Shown here in pieces: positions 21,362 to 28,655 of a DNA stretch of 37,191 nucleotides; positions within the stretch are counted from its first letter, which is position 1, and each line of letters begins with the position of its first letter. Source of the DNA: a virus. The translations under genes and the position numbers were made by a program. The DNA lies in IMG/VR virus record IMGVR_UViG_3300032293_000981, positions 1 through 37,191 of that record; one strand, 5' to 3'. The notes beneath the pieces were generated by a model. That model was not told the DNA's origin. It did no database searches and saw only the letters and a program-made list of their open reading frames with translations.

Positions 21362-21787
21362 TTATTTTCCTGTTGAACCGAATCCGCCTTCGCCTCTTTC
21401 GGTATTAGATAATTCGTTTACTTCGTTAAATTCAATTGTTGGATGTGGGATAATCATAAGTTGGCAAACTCTATCACCAACTGCATATGATGTTGATACA
21501 ACTCCTCTATGTTTTCTAAATGTAGCTTGTAATTCACCTCTATATCCACTATCAACTACACCAACACAATTGGTTAAACTTAAATCAGTTTTTCTAATTG
21601 ATGAACGAGGAAATACTAATCCTACAAATCCTTCAGATATTTCTAATGCAATACCTAAACCGTATGTAATTTGAAATACTTCTTCGCTTATAATTGATGT
21701 TGCAACTAAATCCATACCGGCATCTCCATTTTTTGCATAAGATGGGATAACTGCATCGGGATGTATTTTTTTAATCTTTACTTTCAT
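21362..21787 (-). CDS. dut: dUTP diphosphatase (dUTPase)
   Basis: A 141-residue trimeric-type dUTPase with all five motifs: AGMDL (23-27), PRSSI (60-64), NCVGVVDSGYRGE (73-85, D79 catalytic), VGDRVCQLMI (103-112) and RGEGGFGSTG (131-140). It hydrolyses dUTP to dUMP and pyrophosphate, keeping uracil out of phage DNA and feeding dTMP synthesis. It overlaps the upstream zinc-finger gene by 17 bases. It is the only replication-related gene lodged in the glycan block. Confidence 0.95.
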   Translation of the reverse strand: MKVKIKKIHPDAVIPSYAKNGDAGMDLVATSIISEEVFQITYGLGIALEISEGFVGLVFPRSSIRKTDLSLTNCVGVVDSGYRGELQATFRKHRGVVSTSYAVGDRVCQLMIIPHPTIEFNEVNELSNTERGEGGFGSTGK

Positions 21788-22040
21788 AATATCTTCTTCT
21801 TACTTTTGCACCCAATTCTTCATTGTTTGGTGTATCTAAAATTGTTCTTTCATCTATTGTTATTAGGTTTCTACTACTTGCCATATAACATTGTCTACAT
21901 AATTGTCCAGCTCCTTCAATATATCCAATTCTGAAATCTATGTGAGTTGTTTTTAATGTATCAGTTTCTACTCCACATTGAATACAGGTTTCAAATATAT
22001 CAAATTCATCTTTTGGAAATAATTCTAATTGCTTTCCCAT
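21771..22040 (-). CDS. Small zinc-binding protein
   Basis: An 89-residue protein with two Cys pairs, C19-x2-C22 (ETCIQCGVE) and C48-x2-C51 (QLCRQCYMA), separated by 25 residues, which could form one zinc finger of treble-clef or ribbon kind. The rest is charged and ends RRRYYESKD. No specific family is recognised; small Cys4 zinc proteins in phages often bind DNA, RNA or host RNA polymerase. It overlaps dUTPase by 17 bases, so the two are tightly coupled. Confidence 0.65.
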   Translation of the reverse strand: MGKQLELFPKDEFDIFETCIQCGVETDTLKTTHIDFRIGYIEGAGQLCRQCYMASSRNLITIDERTILDTPNNEELGAKVRRRYYESKD

Positions 22041-22041
22041 A

Positions 22042-23448
22042 TTATTCTTTTATTTTAAATAAATCAAATCTTTTTCTAGGTTTCCAATTTTCAAATGCCC
22101 CTTCCATTCCATCAATTAAAGTTTGACACATTCTTTTAGCATTGTATCCATATTCAGGTGTCATAAAGAATTCATGTCCTATCATACCCATCTTCTTTCT
22201 CTCTTCTTTAGGAATATCATACCAATATTTCATAGCATTTGCTAAATCCTGAATATCAATTTTATCATCAATGATATAAGGAGTTGGAACAGAACCCGTC
22301 ATTGTCTGTGCTCTTGCCCAAAGTGGTTTAACCCATTCTCCCCATGTTACTTTATCTTCCCACTCTCTCCAATTATGTAATGAGCCAATTTTATAATAAT
22401 CTTCATGTGTAATTAACTCACCACTATCTTTGAAACGGAAACCACATTGGTCTTGTAATCCACCGGTTGTTAATACAATGATTGGCGTACCCGCCATTAC
22501 TGATTCCGCAGTACCTAACCCAAACCCTTCATTACCACAAATGTTAATTGATACATCTGAAATATTTAAAATTTGATTAAGTTGTTCGGTTGATAATCTT
22601 CCTGTCGAAAACTTTATATTAGTAGTAGGAGATAATCTAGCAATAACCGCAGGTAAATCTGTACCATTCTCATCAACTGGTTGAGTGTGCATCAGTAATA
22701 ATACTTTATCCTTTTGCTCAGGTGTTAATTTTTTACAAAATTCATCATACGCCCAAATTACATCTGATGCTTGTTTTCTACGAATATTTCTATTTGACCA
22801 ATGGAATACAAAATCATACTTTTTTCCTTCAAAAATTTGATTCTTAAATGCATCCAATTCAGCGCTTTCTGCTAATGGTTTATATAATTGAGAAACTCCA
22901 TGTGGTACATATGATACTTGCCAATCTTCTCTAGCAACCCAGGTTTTCCCATTTTCTAATTGTCCAACTCTTTTGGTAATACCATAAGTTTGTTTTGAAA
23001 TACAACCAATCCAATCACAACTCTCATAGTAATCTCTGTTGTAATGAGGGTCTGGTAAATCATCCCAAATATGATAGAAAAATATCGGAGTAGTTTGTCT
23101 GATTTCATGTTCGATATCATATAGCCAAATCCAATATCTCGGGTCTGTAAAGTGTAAGATAGCATCTGGATTATGTTTATCGATTAGTTGCTTAACAATA
23201 TTGTAATCACCATATCCACTATAAGGATAAATTGTTACATTACCTTCTGTTACACCTGCAACTCTTCTTGCATCTTCTGATACATCTACGATTTTTCCTT
23301 GTTCAGGATGATTAATCGCTGCACCAACTTGAATCCAATCGTATTTGTGTAAACTACCTAATACTAATTCTTTTGACATTGTGGCTATACCACTATGCAT
23401 TCTTAAATCATCTGATAAAAGTAAGATTGTCTTTCTTTTGTTCGCCAT
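22042..23448 (-). CDS. Family 4-type glycosyltransferase (large)
   Basis: A 468-residue GT-B enzyme. N-terminal ILLLSDDLRMHSGIATMSKE and C-terminal FVFHWSNRNIRRKQ, then NEGFGLGTAESVMAGTPIIV with the Glu-x7-Glu signature (EGFGLGTAE). The HIWDDLPDPHYNRDYYESCD segment in the first half is also typical of phage-borne members. It is the first gene of the glycan operon, about 20 bases after the ribbon-helix-helix gene. It probably adds the first or main sugar of the glycan, though order cannot be determined. Confidence 0.85.
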   Translation of the reverse strand: MANKRKTILLLSDDLRMHSGIATMSKELVLGSLHKYDWIQVGAAINHPEQGKIVDVSEDARRVAGVTEGNVTIYPYSGYGDYNIVKQLIDKHNPDAILHFTDPRYWIWLYDIEHEIRQTTPIFFYHIWDDLPDPHYNRDYYESCDWIGCISKQTYGITKRVGQLENGKTWVAREDWQVSYVPHGVSQLYKPLAESAELDAFKNQIFEGKKYDFVFHWSNRNIRRKQASDVIWAYDEFCKKLTPEQKDKVLLLMHTQPVDENGTDLPAVIARLSPTTNIKFSTGRLSTEQLNQILNISDVSINICGNEGFGLGTAESVMAGTPIIVLTTGGLQDQCGFRFKDSGELITHEDYYKIGSLHNWREWEDKVTWGEWVKPLWARAQTMTGSVPTPYIIDDKIDIQDLANAMKYWYDIPKEERKKMGMIGHEFFMTPEYGYNAKRMCQTLIDGMEGAFENWKPRKRFDLFKIKE

Positions 23449-23469
23449 AACTTATTAATAATCTCTTTT

Positions 23470-23661
23470 TTAAAATTGTGAACCTGATATTTGTAATTCT
23501 CCGAATGAGTCTATCTTTTGTTTAAAGATTGGGTCTTCTACATAAAGTGTAAGTGAGCGGTTAACTAATTTTTGTAAACTCATCTTATCATCTAATGTAG
23601 TTCTCTTAAATGAAGAATACAAATCTCTAAGGATTTTCACACTTGTTAATTTTACATCCAT
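23470..23661 (-). CDS. Ribbon-helix-helix-like DNA-binding regulator (63 aa)
   Basis: A 63-residue protein: a short N-terminal beta strand (DVKLTSVKI), then two helices (LRDLYSSFKRTTLDD and SLQKLVNRSLTLYVED), fitting the MetJ/Arc-type ribbon-helix-helix fold. A 9-bp inverted repeat flanks its upstream region, with one arm touching the start codon, a usual arrangement for RHH repressors that control themselves. It is placed between the replication genes and the glycan operon, so it might control the glycan operon. Dimerisation and target are inferred. Confidence 0.65.
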   Translation of the reverse strand: MDVKLTSVKILRDLYSSFKRTTLDDKMSLQKLVNRSLTLYVEDPIFKQKIDSFGELQISGSQF

Positions 23662-23715
23662 ATCGTTTTGTATTTGTATATATAGATATATATATGTATT
23701 TTTGATAAAACGATA
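23661..23715. repeat. Inverted repeat, possible operator of the RHH gene
   Basis: TATCGTTTT (23661-23669) and AAAACGATA (23707-23715) are perfect inverted repeats separated by 37 bases of alternating AT sequence (including TATATATAG and ATATATATATG). The left arm includes the last base of the RHH gene start codon. The AT stretch is flexible and could bend or hold a promoter; no clean TAnnTTTG is present. Candidate operator or hairpin. Confidence 0.45.
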
Positions 23716-23733
23716 AGTTTTTTGAATATTTTT

Positions 23734-24597
23734 TTAATCTTTATAAAGTGGACAAAGTTTTCTTTCTTTGAACTCACACCAATTACATGATGTTCCTTTT
23801 TTAGTTGGATAATCTATATCTCTATAGTTTCCGGCTTCATCAAACACCGTATTAACAAACTCCATAAATCCATTCCATGCTTTATTTACAGATGGTTTAC
23901 CGCTTGCTGGCACATGCTTTGAGATACGAGGAATTGGGTAATCCGCGTCTTCTTTAACTTTTCTCTTTAGGATATGAAATTCTACTTTAACCTTATCTTC
24001 ACTTATGTTATATTTCTCAGCGTAGAATTTTTTATAGATAAGAATCTGTGCATTTTTAATTGGGTCTGATTTCTGATATTTACTCCAACCTGCAGTTGAT
24101 GTTTTGAAATCTATAATTGTGACTGATTTATCCCATGTATCTCTTACAATAACATCGACAAATCCTATAAAGTTTACATTCTCTTTAATTTGCATATTAA
24201 GTGGTAACTCAATTGCAACCAATTCAAATCCTTTCTTATTAAAAAAACTACTTAATTTAGTTTTGAAGTAATGAATTATTTTTCTACCATCTCCGTAGAA
24301 TTCTTCTAACTCCTCTTTTGTGCAAGGAAATTCTCCTTCACCTAACTTTTCTTTTTCTTTGTTGAAATTTTCAACTAATCTCTTTCCCAATAACTCTTCT
24401 AAATCCAATGCCATAGCAGCGGTTTTAGTTACATTATACATTATATCTAAAAAGTGTTGCAGAGTTTCATGCATAGCAGTACCGAATATCAAATGTATAT
24501 TTGCATTTGATATAGATAACTTATCTATGTAATTTAATTTGTATTGTTGTGGGCAAGTTGACCACATTGAATATTGTGAAAACGAAACTCTTCCCAT
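23734..24597 (-). CDS. Fe-S PD-(D/E)XK nuclease (RecB/AddB/Cas4-like)
   Basis: A 287-residue nuclease. Motifs: SFSQYSMWSTCPQQY with C15, GTAMHETLQ (H43), E130, GFVDVIVRD (D148), VTIIDFKTST (D163, K165) and QILIY (Q184-x3-Y188), the RecB-family signature. The C-terminal C271-x2-C274-x7-C282 together with C15 matches the four-Cys 4Fe-4S site of AddB and Cas4. It likely degrades or trims DNA ends during recombination or host DNA processing. It is not linked to CRISPR repeats or Cas1/2 here. It lies next to the clamp-loader genes, so a role in phage replication/recombination is most likely. Confidence 0.88.
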   Translation of the reverse strand: MGRVSFSQYSMWSTCPQQYKLNYIDKLSISNANIHLIFGTAMHETLQHFLDIMYNVTKTAAMALDLEELLGKRLVENFNKEKEKLGEGEFPCTKEELEEFYGDGRKIIHYFKTKLSSFFNKKGFELVAIELPLNMQIKENVNFIGFVDVIVRDTWDKSVTIIDFKTSTAGWSKYQKSDPIKNAQILIYKKFYAEKYNISEDKVKVEFHILKRKVKEDADYPIPRISKHVPASGKPSVNKAWNGFMEFVNTVFDEAGNYRDIDYPTKKGTSCNWCEFKERKLCPLYKD

Positions 24598-24600
24598 AAG

Positions 24601-25065
24601 TTATTTTTTACCTTTTTTTACTTTTTCTGTTTTTGGAACTTTCTCCTTTCCTTTGTATCCATACTTTTCTTTTAAGTACTTCTTATACTCTTCACCTTCT
24701 TTAATACAGGTCAGTATATGGTAATAATCTATAGCAGTTGATTTTGAACAAGCGTATTCTTGTTGTAATAATTGAACAATCGATTCATCGGATGTTTCCT
24801 CAGATTTACCTTTGATATATCTAAAATAATATCTACCGGATGGTATCATCCCAATAAGTAATTTATAGAATATTTCAGGTTCCATTGTCTGAGTTAATGG
24901 TTGAACCTGTGCAATCAAATCTACAAAATCATAATTCATTGAAAGAAATCTATGAATCATATAATTACTCCACGTCTTCTTATCTTCTTCCGATAAATCT
25001 TTGAAGTAATCAGGTTTCTGGTCTTTTGATATTGCGTTTAAATGGTCAAATAATGTTTTAGCCAT
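24601..25065 (-). CDS. Clamp-loader small subunit (T4 gp62-like)
   Basis: A 154-residue protein with an N-terminal helix, WSNYMIHRFLSMNYDFVDLI, then EIFYKLLIGMIPSGRYYFRY and a C-terminal CSKSTAIDYYHIL helix, and a Lys-rich tail. These conserved points match T4-like gp62 proteins (loader accessory subunit, about 130-190 residues), such as the W-x-x-YM-x-x-R-x-LS core. It would combine with four gp44-like subunits (30369-31316) to load the gp45-like clamp. Similarity in this family is always weak, so the call rests on pattern and neighbourhood. Confidence 0.7.
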   Translation of the reverse strand: MAKTLFDHLNAISKDQKPDYFKDLSEEDKKTWSNYMIHRFLSMNYDFVDLIAQVQPLTQTMEPEIFYKLLIGMIPSGRYYFRYIKGKSEETSDESIVQLLQQEYACSKSTAIDYYHILTCIKEGEEYKKYLKEKYGYKGKEKVPKTEKVKKGKK

Positions 25066-25637
25066 TAGCCTTTGATATAAGTGTTATAAAATTTTTGTTT
25101 AAATTGTTCATACCCAATTCTACAATTTTCCACCCAGTCTTCCGTTCCACCATCATCACTCACCCATTTATAAGAAGTGATAGGTATTTTGAACTCTCTA
25201 CAAACTCGAGTAATTGAGTATAATTCCATCTCAAAGATACTACAATTATTTAATAATTCCAACTTTTGAGGAGGGAAAGATTTAATTTTATCTTTTGTTA
25301 TAAATGTTTCAGTTGTAAAGCATTTAACTCCCATATCCATTACGGGAAACGAACCACCATCTTCTTCAAATGGAGTAACAGAGTATCTTACAAATGGTTC
25401 TGCATCCATATCACCATTGAATACTTCTTTGACTGTTACTAACGTTCCCTTATCTAATTGGAATGAACCACAACTTCCAAAATTACATACAAATTTAGGT
25501 TTATGTTGTTGGATAGCTAATGCGGTTTTATATCCTGCATTTATCTTACCAACGCCAGTATGAATTATCGGTGAACCAAACAAAGTAGTTTCTCCATTTG
25601 ATTCATCCGGCAATGCACATATGAATAATACTTCCAT
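25065..25637 (-). CDS. MTA/SAH nucleosidase-like phosphorylase-fold enzyme
   Basis: A 190-residue protein of the purine nucleoside phosphorylase fold. It has ALPDES with E12 (as in E. coli MtnN), THTGVGKINAG-like HTGVGKINAG (26-35), NFGSCGS (52-58), FEMEL with E136 and E138 (MtnN E174 region) and VSDDGG with D161 (MtnN D197). MtnN cleaves 5'-methylthioadenosine and S-adenosylhomocysteine to adenine and a thioribose. MTA arises from polyamine synthesis via SpeD, SAH from methyltransferases, and both kinds of enzyme are encoded in this window. It is shorter than MtnN (about 230 residues), so substrate remains uncertain. Confidence 0.7.
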   Translation of the reverse strand: MEVLFICALPDESNGETTLFGSPIIHTGVGKINAGYKTALAIQQHKPKFVCNFGSCGSFQLDKGTLVTVKEVFNGDMDAEPFVRYSVTPFEEDGGSFPVMDMGVKCFTTETFITKDKIKSFPPQKLELLNNCSIFEMELYSITRVCREFKIPITSYKWVSDDGGTEDWVENCRIGYEQFKQKFYNTYIKG

Positions 25638-25638
25638 A

Positions 25639-25959
25639 TTAAATTTCTAATGAACTCTTTGTAACTACAGGCTCTTCAGGTGTAGCCGGTGTTTCTGTTT
25701 GAGTAGGTGCTTGTCTTCTTAATTCAGCTGGTAATAACTCATCCAATGGTTTACCACAATTTCCACATAATAATACATCCACAGGTAATACAGCATCTTT
25801 TGCAGTATTAGCTACGAATCTTGAAATCTTTTTCATCATTACTGCCTGAATAAAGTAAGGATAGTTACAATGAGGACAATTCATATCCTGTGCTTGAGAT
25901 AAATCCACTCTAGGTTGTTGCGGTGGAATTCCTGGTTGGTTTCCTAAAATTTGTGCCAT
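25639..25959 (-). CDS. Zinc-ribbon protein
   Basis: A 106-residue protein. C28-x2-C31 (NCPHCNYPY) and C65-x2-C68 (LLCGNCGKP) are spaced to form a zinc ribbon with a Lys-rich middle (MMKKISRFVANTAKD). The C-terminal third is Pro/Thr/Glu-rich and probably disordered, as is the N-terminus. Similar Cys4 ribbon proteins recur in large phages; the role may be in nucleic-acid or protein binding. It lies between the nucleosidase-like and the SGNH-like genes. Confidence 0.7.
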   Translation of the reverse strand: MAQILGNQPGIPPQQPRVDLSQAQDMNCPHCNYPYFIQAVMMKKISRFVANTAKDAVLPVDVLLCGNCGKPLDELLPAELRRQAPTQTETPATPEEPVVTKSSLEI

Positions 25960-25970
25960 TTTGTTTTGTT

Positions 25971-26891
25971 TTAATTTATATTTAATTTTCTTTTCAAATT
26001 CTCTTTTAATACATCATATACTTTTCTATGTCCGTTTTCATTTGGATGTGAGTTATCAGGTGTTCCCATTGGCCTATCCGGTAAAAGAAACTCTTTCCAA
26101 ACAGTTGTATCACTTCCACTATAAATTGGTTCTATGAGTATATCGGTTATTTTATTAGCCTCATCTATCTCATCAACAAAGAAAAAGTTTTCTTGTCTAA
26201 ATGATTCGTAAAACGCATTTCGTTCATCACTATTCTCTGTTAGGAATTTAATCATTGTTTTACCAAAGAAATTGAAATCAGAGAATTCATAATTTCTGTA
26301 CTCCAATTTATATCCCATAACAGGTACAGGTATATCAAAAAATAAATGCTCTACATCATTTGCCTTAAACCATTTATGAACTAAGTATAGAGGGTATGTA
26401 TTCTGTTTATACAACTCCTTCATATATGAAACCCATTTGTTATGGTCAAAATCTTTTTTATACGACCAATACGTTCTTTCATAAAAGGGTTTATAATCTG
26501 TCCAATACCCAACCCAATCATCTATTCGAAGTATATCAGCTTTTTCCTTATACTTCTTTTCAAAATCATCTATTGAAAATGTATTAGTAAATACTTCTTT
26601 ATAAAATCTATTATCATAGAATGGATTTTGTAGAAGGTCTTTATCAATTTGTCTTTCAAAGTATGTAGTCTGAAATAGAACTAATGCATTCTTAAAGAAA
26701 TCTATTGGTTTATTTAGTAATACAGTTGCACCTACGATGTTTCCTGCACCACTAATAGATAAGTTTATAAAGGGAACTCCTAAATCGTCAGCTATTCTTT
26801 GTCCGAATATCTTATCTTTATCAGCGTTCAATCCATATCCGATTGAACATCCCCATAGTATTACTTTATCTATAATTTTTTCCATACCCAC
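25971..26891 (-). CDS. SGNH/GDSL-like hydrolase family protein, second copy
   Basis: A 306-residue protein. Block I is ILWGCSIGYGLN with S16, FINLSISGAGN provides the Gly and Asn of blocks II and III, and block V is DNSHPNENGH with D279 and H282. It matches the same general pattern as the gene at 2852-3688 but is otherwise very different. Probably an esterase or acyl-transferase on glycans or lipids; substrate unknown. It overlaps the methyltransferase gene by 22 bases. Confidence 0.7.
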   Translation of the reverse strand: MGMEKIIDKVILWGCSIGYGLNADKDKIFGQRIADDLGVPFINLSISGAGNIVGATVLLNKPIDFFKNALVLFQTTYFERQIDKDLLQNPFYDNRFYKEVFTNTFSIDDFEKKYKEKADILRIDDWVGYWTDYKPFYERTYWSYKKDFDHNKWVSYMKELYKQNTYPLYLVHKWFKANDVEHLFFDIPVPVMGYKLEYRNYEFSDFNFFGKTMIKFLTENSDERNAFYESFRQENFFFVDEIDEANKITDILIEPIYSGSDTTVWKEFLLPDRPMGTPDNSHPNENGHRKVYDVLKENLKRKLNIN

Positions 26892-28099
26892 ATTGGTTCA
26901 CAAAATCTTTTACCTCTTGCTTCCTCCGCTTTTGCTAATGCTTCCTCCGTATATCTTCCTTCATCTCCTTCTATAATAGCCCCTGCTCCCGCTGAACCAG
27001 GTCTCTTAGCCATTTCCATGCCCAAGCAACCTTCATATTCAGCACCTAATGATTTGATGTAATCGTTCATTGGGTTTGTAATCTCCACATATCCCTTCTC
27101 TCTATCATTTGATTTAGCATATACATCCGCAATATTAACTGCCAAATAACCCCCTTTGCGTAACGTTGGCCATAGGTTATGAATTACTTTATGTAAAAAA
27201 TCTTCATTCCATGCATCGATTGATTTATATCTTACCCAACTCTGAGTATCATCGTATGAATATCTCTCTACATTAAAATAAGGAGGTGAAGTAAATACAA
27301 TATCAAAGTGGTCTGTATAAGGAGAGAAATCAAAATCTTCAGCCGGTGAACAATGGAACTCTGCTCTTTTATCTGTTTCAAAGAATCCATTATGCTTTTT
27401 ATACCATTCTGCCTGTTGATTGTAAATTGGATGGTTTTCTTTTCTAGGGTCAATACCTACATAATGTTCGCCATACTCCGATGCAAAGAAACCTGCTACT
27501 CTATCTCCCCAACCTGCTGAGAAATCCAATACATTCTTACACTCTAAGTAATCATATAATGCTTTCGCTACATTTGGTTTGAATTGTGCACAAATATACT
27601 TTCTTAATCCTAAACAGGTTCTTAATGAGTTTCTATCAATCTCATCAAACTTAAGTGTATATAACCCACCCATAAGTGAAACCATAAACTCTTTTGTTTC
27701 CCAAGTTCTTTTTGGACCAGGTGAAACAGTTCCGTCTACACTCCAACGATTTGCTTGTTGGAAATGATTCGATGCTTCATTACCTATATTGTTTCTACTA
27801 AAATATTGTTGTTTACCCCTGAATGTTATTGGGTATCTACTCTCCGATGCTTTTCTAGGAAACCATTCTCCTTCTTTAAGTAAATCTGCCCACCAAGTTC
27901 CTTTTAATTTTTTATATGAATCCAATGCATCTTTTTCAGAAATCTCTGCATAAGGAATAGGATACTCCATAAGAATAGTTGCTAATGTTTCTTTAACATC
28001 ATCTATAGCAAATGTAGTTTTAATGTAAGTCCAATCTTCTTTTGGTATATGAAGATACGGCTCCATTCCTTTGTATTTATCTAAATAATCTAAGTACAT
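26870..28099 (-). CDS. DNA methyltransferase with TSPPY motif
   Basis: A 409-residue protein. Motif I is NVLDFSAGWGDRVAGFF (189-205) and motif IV is FTSPPYFNVERY (269-280, catalytic TSPPY). The SPPY tetrapeptide is seen in m4C and some m6A enzymes. Here motif I precedes motif IV by about 80 residues, an order unlike classical beta-class enzymes with TSPPY. The long N-terminal region (1-180) and a C-terminal end rich in Gly/Glu (about 370-409) may hold the target-recognition part. Likely protects phage DNA from host restriction or marks it. No partner restriction gene is visible. Confidence 0.8.
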   Translation of the reverse strand: MYLDYLDKYKGMEPYLHIPKEDWTYIKTTFAIDDVKETLATILMEYPIPYAEISEKDALDSYKKLKGTWWADLLKEGEWFPRKASESRYPITFRGKQQYFSRNNIGNEASNHFQQANRWSVDGTVSPGPKRTWETKEFMVSLMGGLYTLKFDEIDRNSLRTCLGLRKYICAQFKPNVAKALYDYLECKNVLDFSAGWGDRVAGFFASEYGEHYVGIDPRKENHPIYNQQAEWYKKHNGFFETDKRAEFHCSPAEDFDFSPYTDHFDIVFTSPPYFNVERYSYDDTQSWVRYKSIDAWNEDFLHKVIHNLWPTLRKGGYLAVNIADVYAKSNDREKGYVEITNPMNDYIKSLGAEYEGCLGMEMAKRPGSAGAGAIIEGDEGRYTEEALAKAEEARGKRFCEPMWVWKKL

Positions 28100-28655
28100 T
28101 TTGTATGAAGTTTAATTTTATTTTAGGTTCGTTTATGTTTTCTATATTCTTTTCAGCAGGCAATCTTAATCTGTAAATTGAGCCTCCAATAGGTCCATCT
28201 TTTTTACTATTCCATAAATTTGGATTAGAATCAACTAATTCAAACCCATTCTTTTCATAGAATTTTCTAGCAATTTCATTTGATGTTCTAACTGAAAGAA
28301 TTATATTTTCACAATGTTGTGTTTTACAATATTTAACAAATTCATTGAATACTCGTTGAGCCGAACCATTTCTTTCTTTTGCCGCAATCTGATGTAGTAT
28401 CATATCGCCTTTCTTTTTTCTTGCAAATGTTTTTCTAGCAACTCTATTATTACTTTTACTTTTTTCAAATGTAATAACTACCCCATCCTGCAATACCACT
28501 CCACCATGTGGTTTATTAAAATATTTTCTTAATTTGAATCCTTGCTTATATAAGTGTGGAAAAAAATGAGGATATATATCAATTGTTTCCATTGCTTCTG
28601 CAATAGCGTTATCCATCTCAGGACCATCTTCATATATGTGTAATACTCTAAGCAT
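28077..28655 (-). CDS. GNAT-family acetyltransferase-like protein
   Basis: A 192-residue protein with the acetyl-CoA binding pattern, GDMILHQIAAKERNGSAQRV (three-residue variation of the Q/RxxGxG/A loop) and SVRTSNEIARKFYEKNGFEL, the latter being the typical fourth helix and strand of GNAT enzymes. The last 40 residues are a basic extension. Acetylates an unknown amine. A promoter-like sequence at 28694-28724, inside the 3' end of the asparagine synthetase gene, lies about 33 bases upstream of its start. It overlaps the methyltransferase gene by 23 bases. Confidence 0.75.
   Translation of the reverse strand: MLRVLHIYEDGPEMDNAIAEAMETIDIYPHFFPHLYKQGFKLRKYFNKPHGGVVLQDGVVITFEKSKSNNRVARKTFARKKKGDMILHQIAAKERNGSAQRVFNEFVKYCKTQHCENIILSVRTSNEIARKFYEKNGFELVDSNPNLWNSKKDGPIGGSIYRLRLPAEKNIENINEPKIKLNFIQNVLRLFR

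Noticed and set aside
23734-24597. CRISPR association of the Cas4-like nuclease
   Set aside because: No direct-repeat array and no Cas1 or Cas2 gene is present. The neighbours are replication genes.
25234-25265. CAAAGATA within the nucleosidase-like gene
   Set aside because: It lies far from any start codon and its upstream box is only a partial match; likely chance in AT-rich coding sequence.
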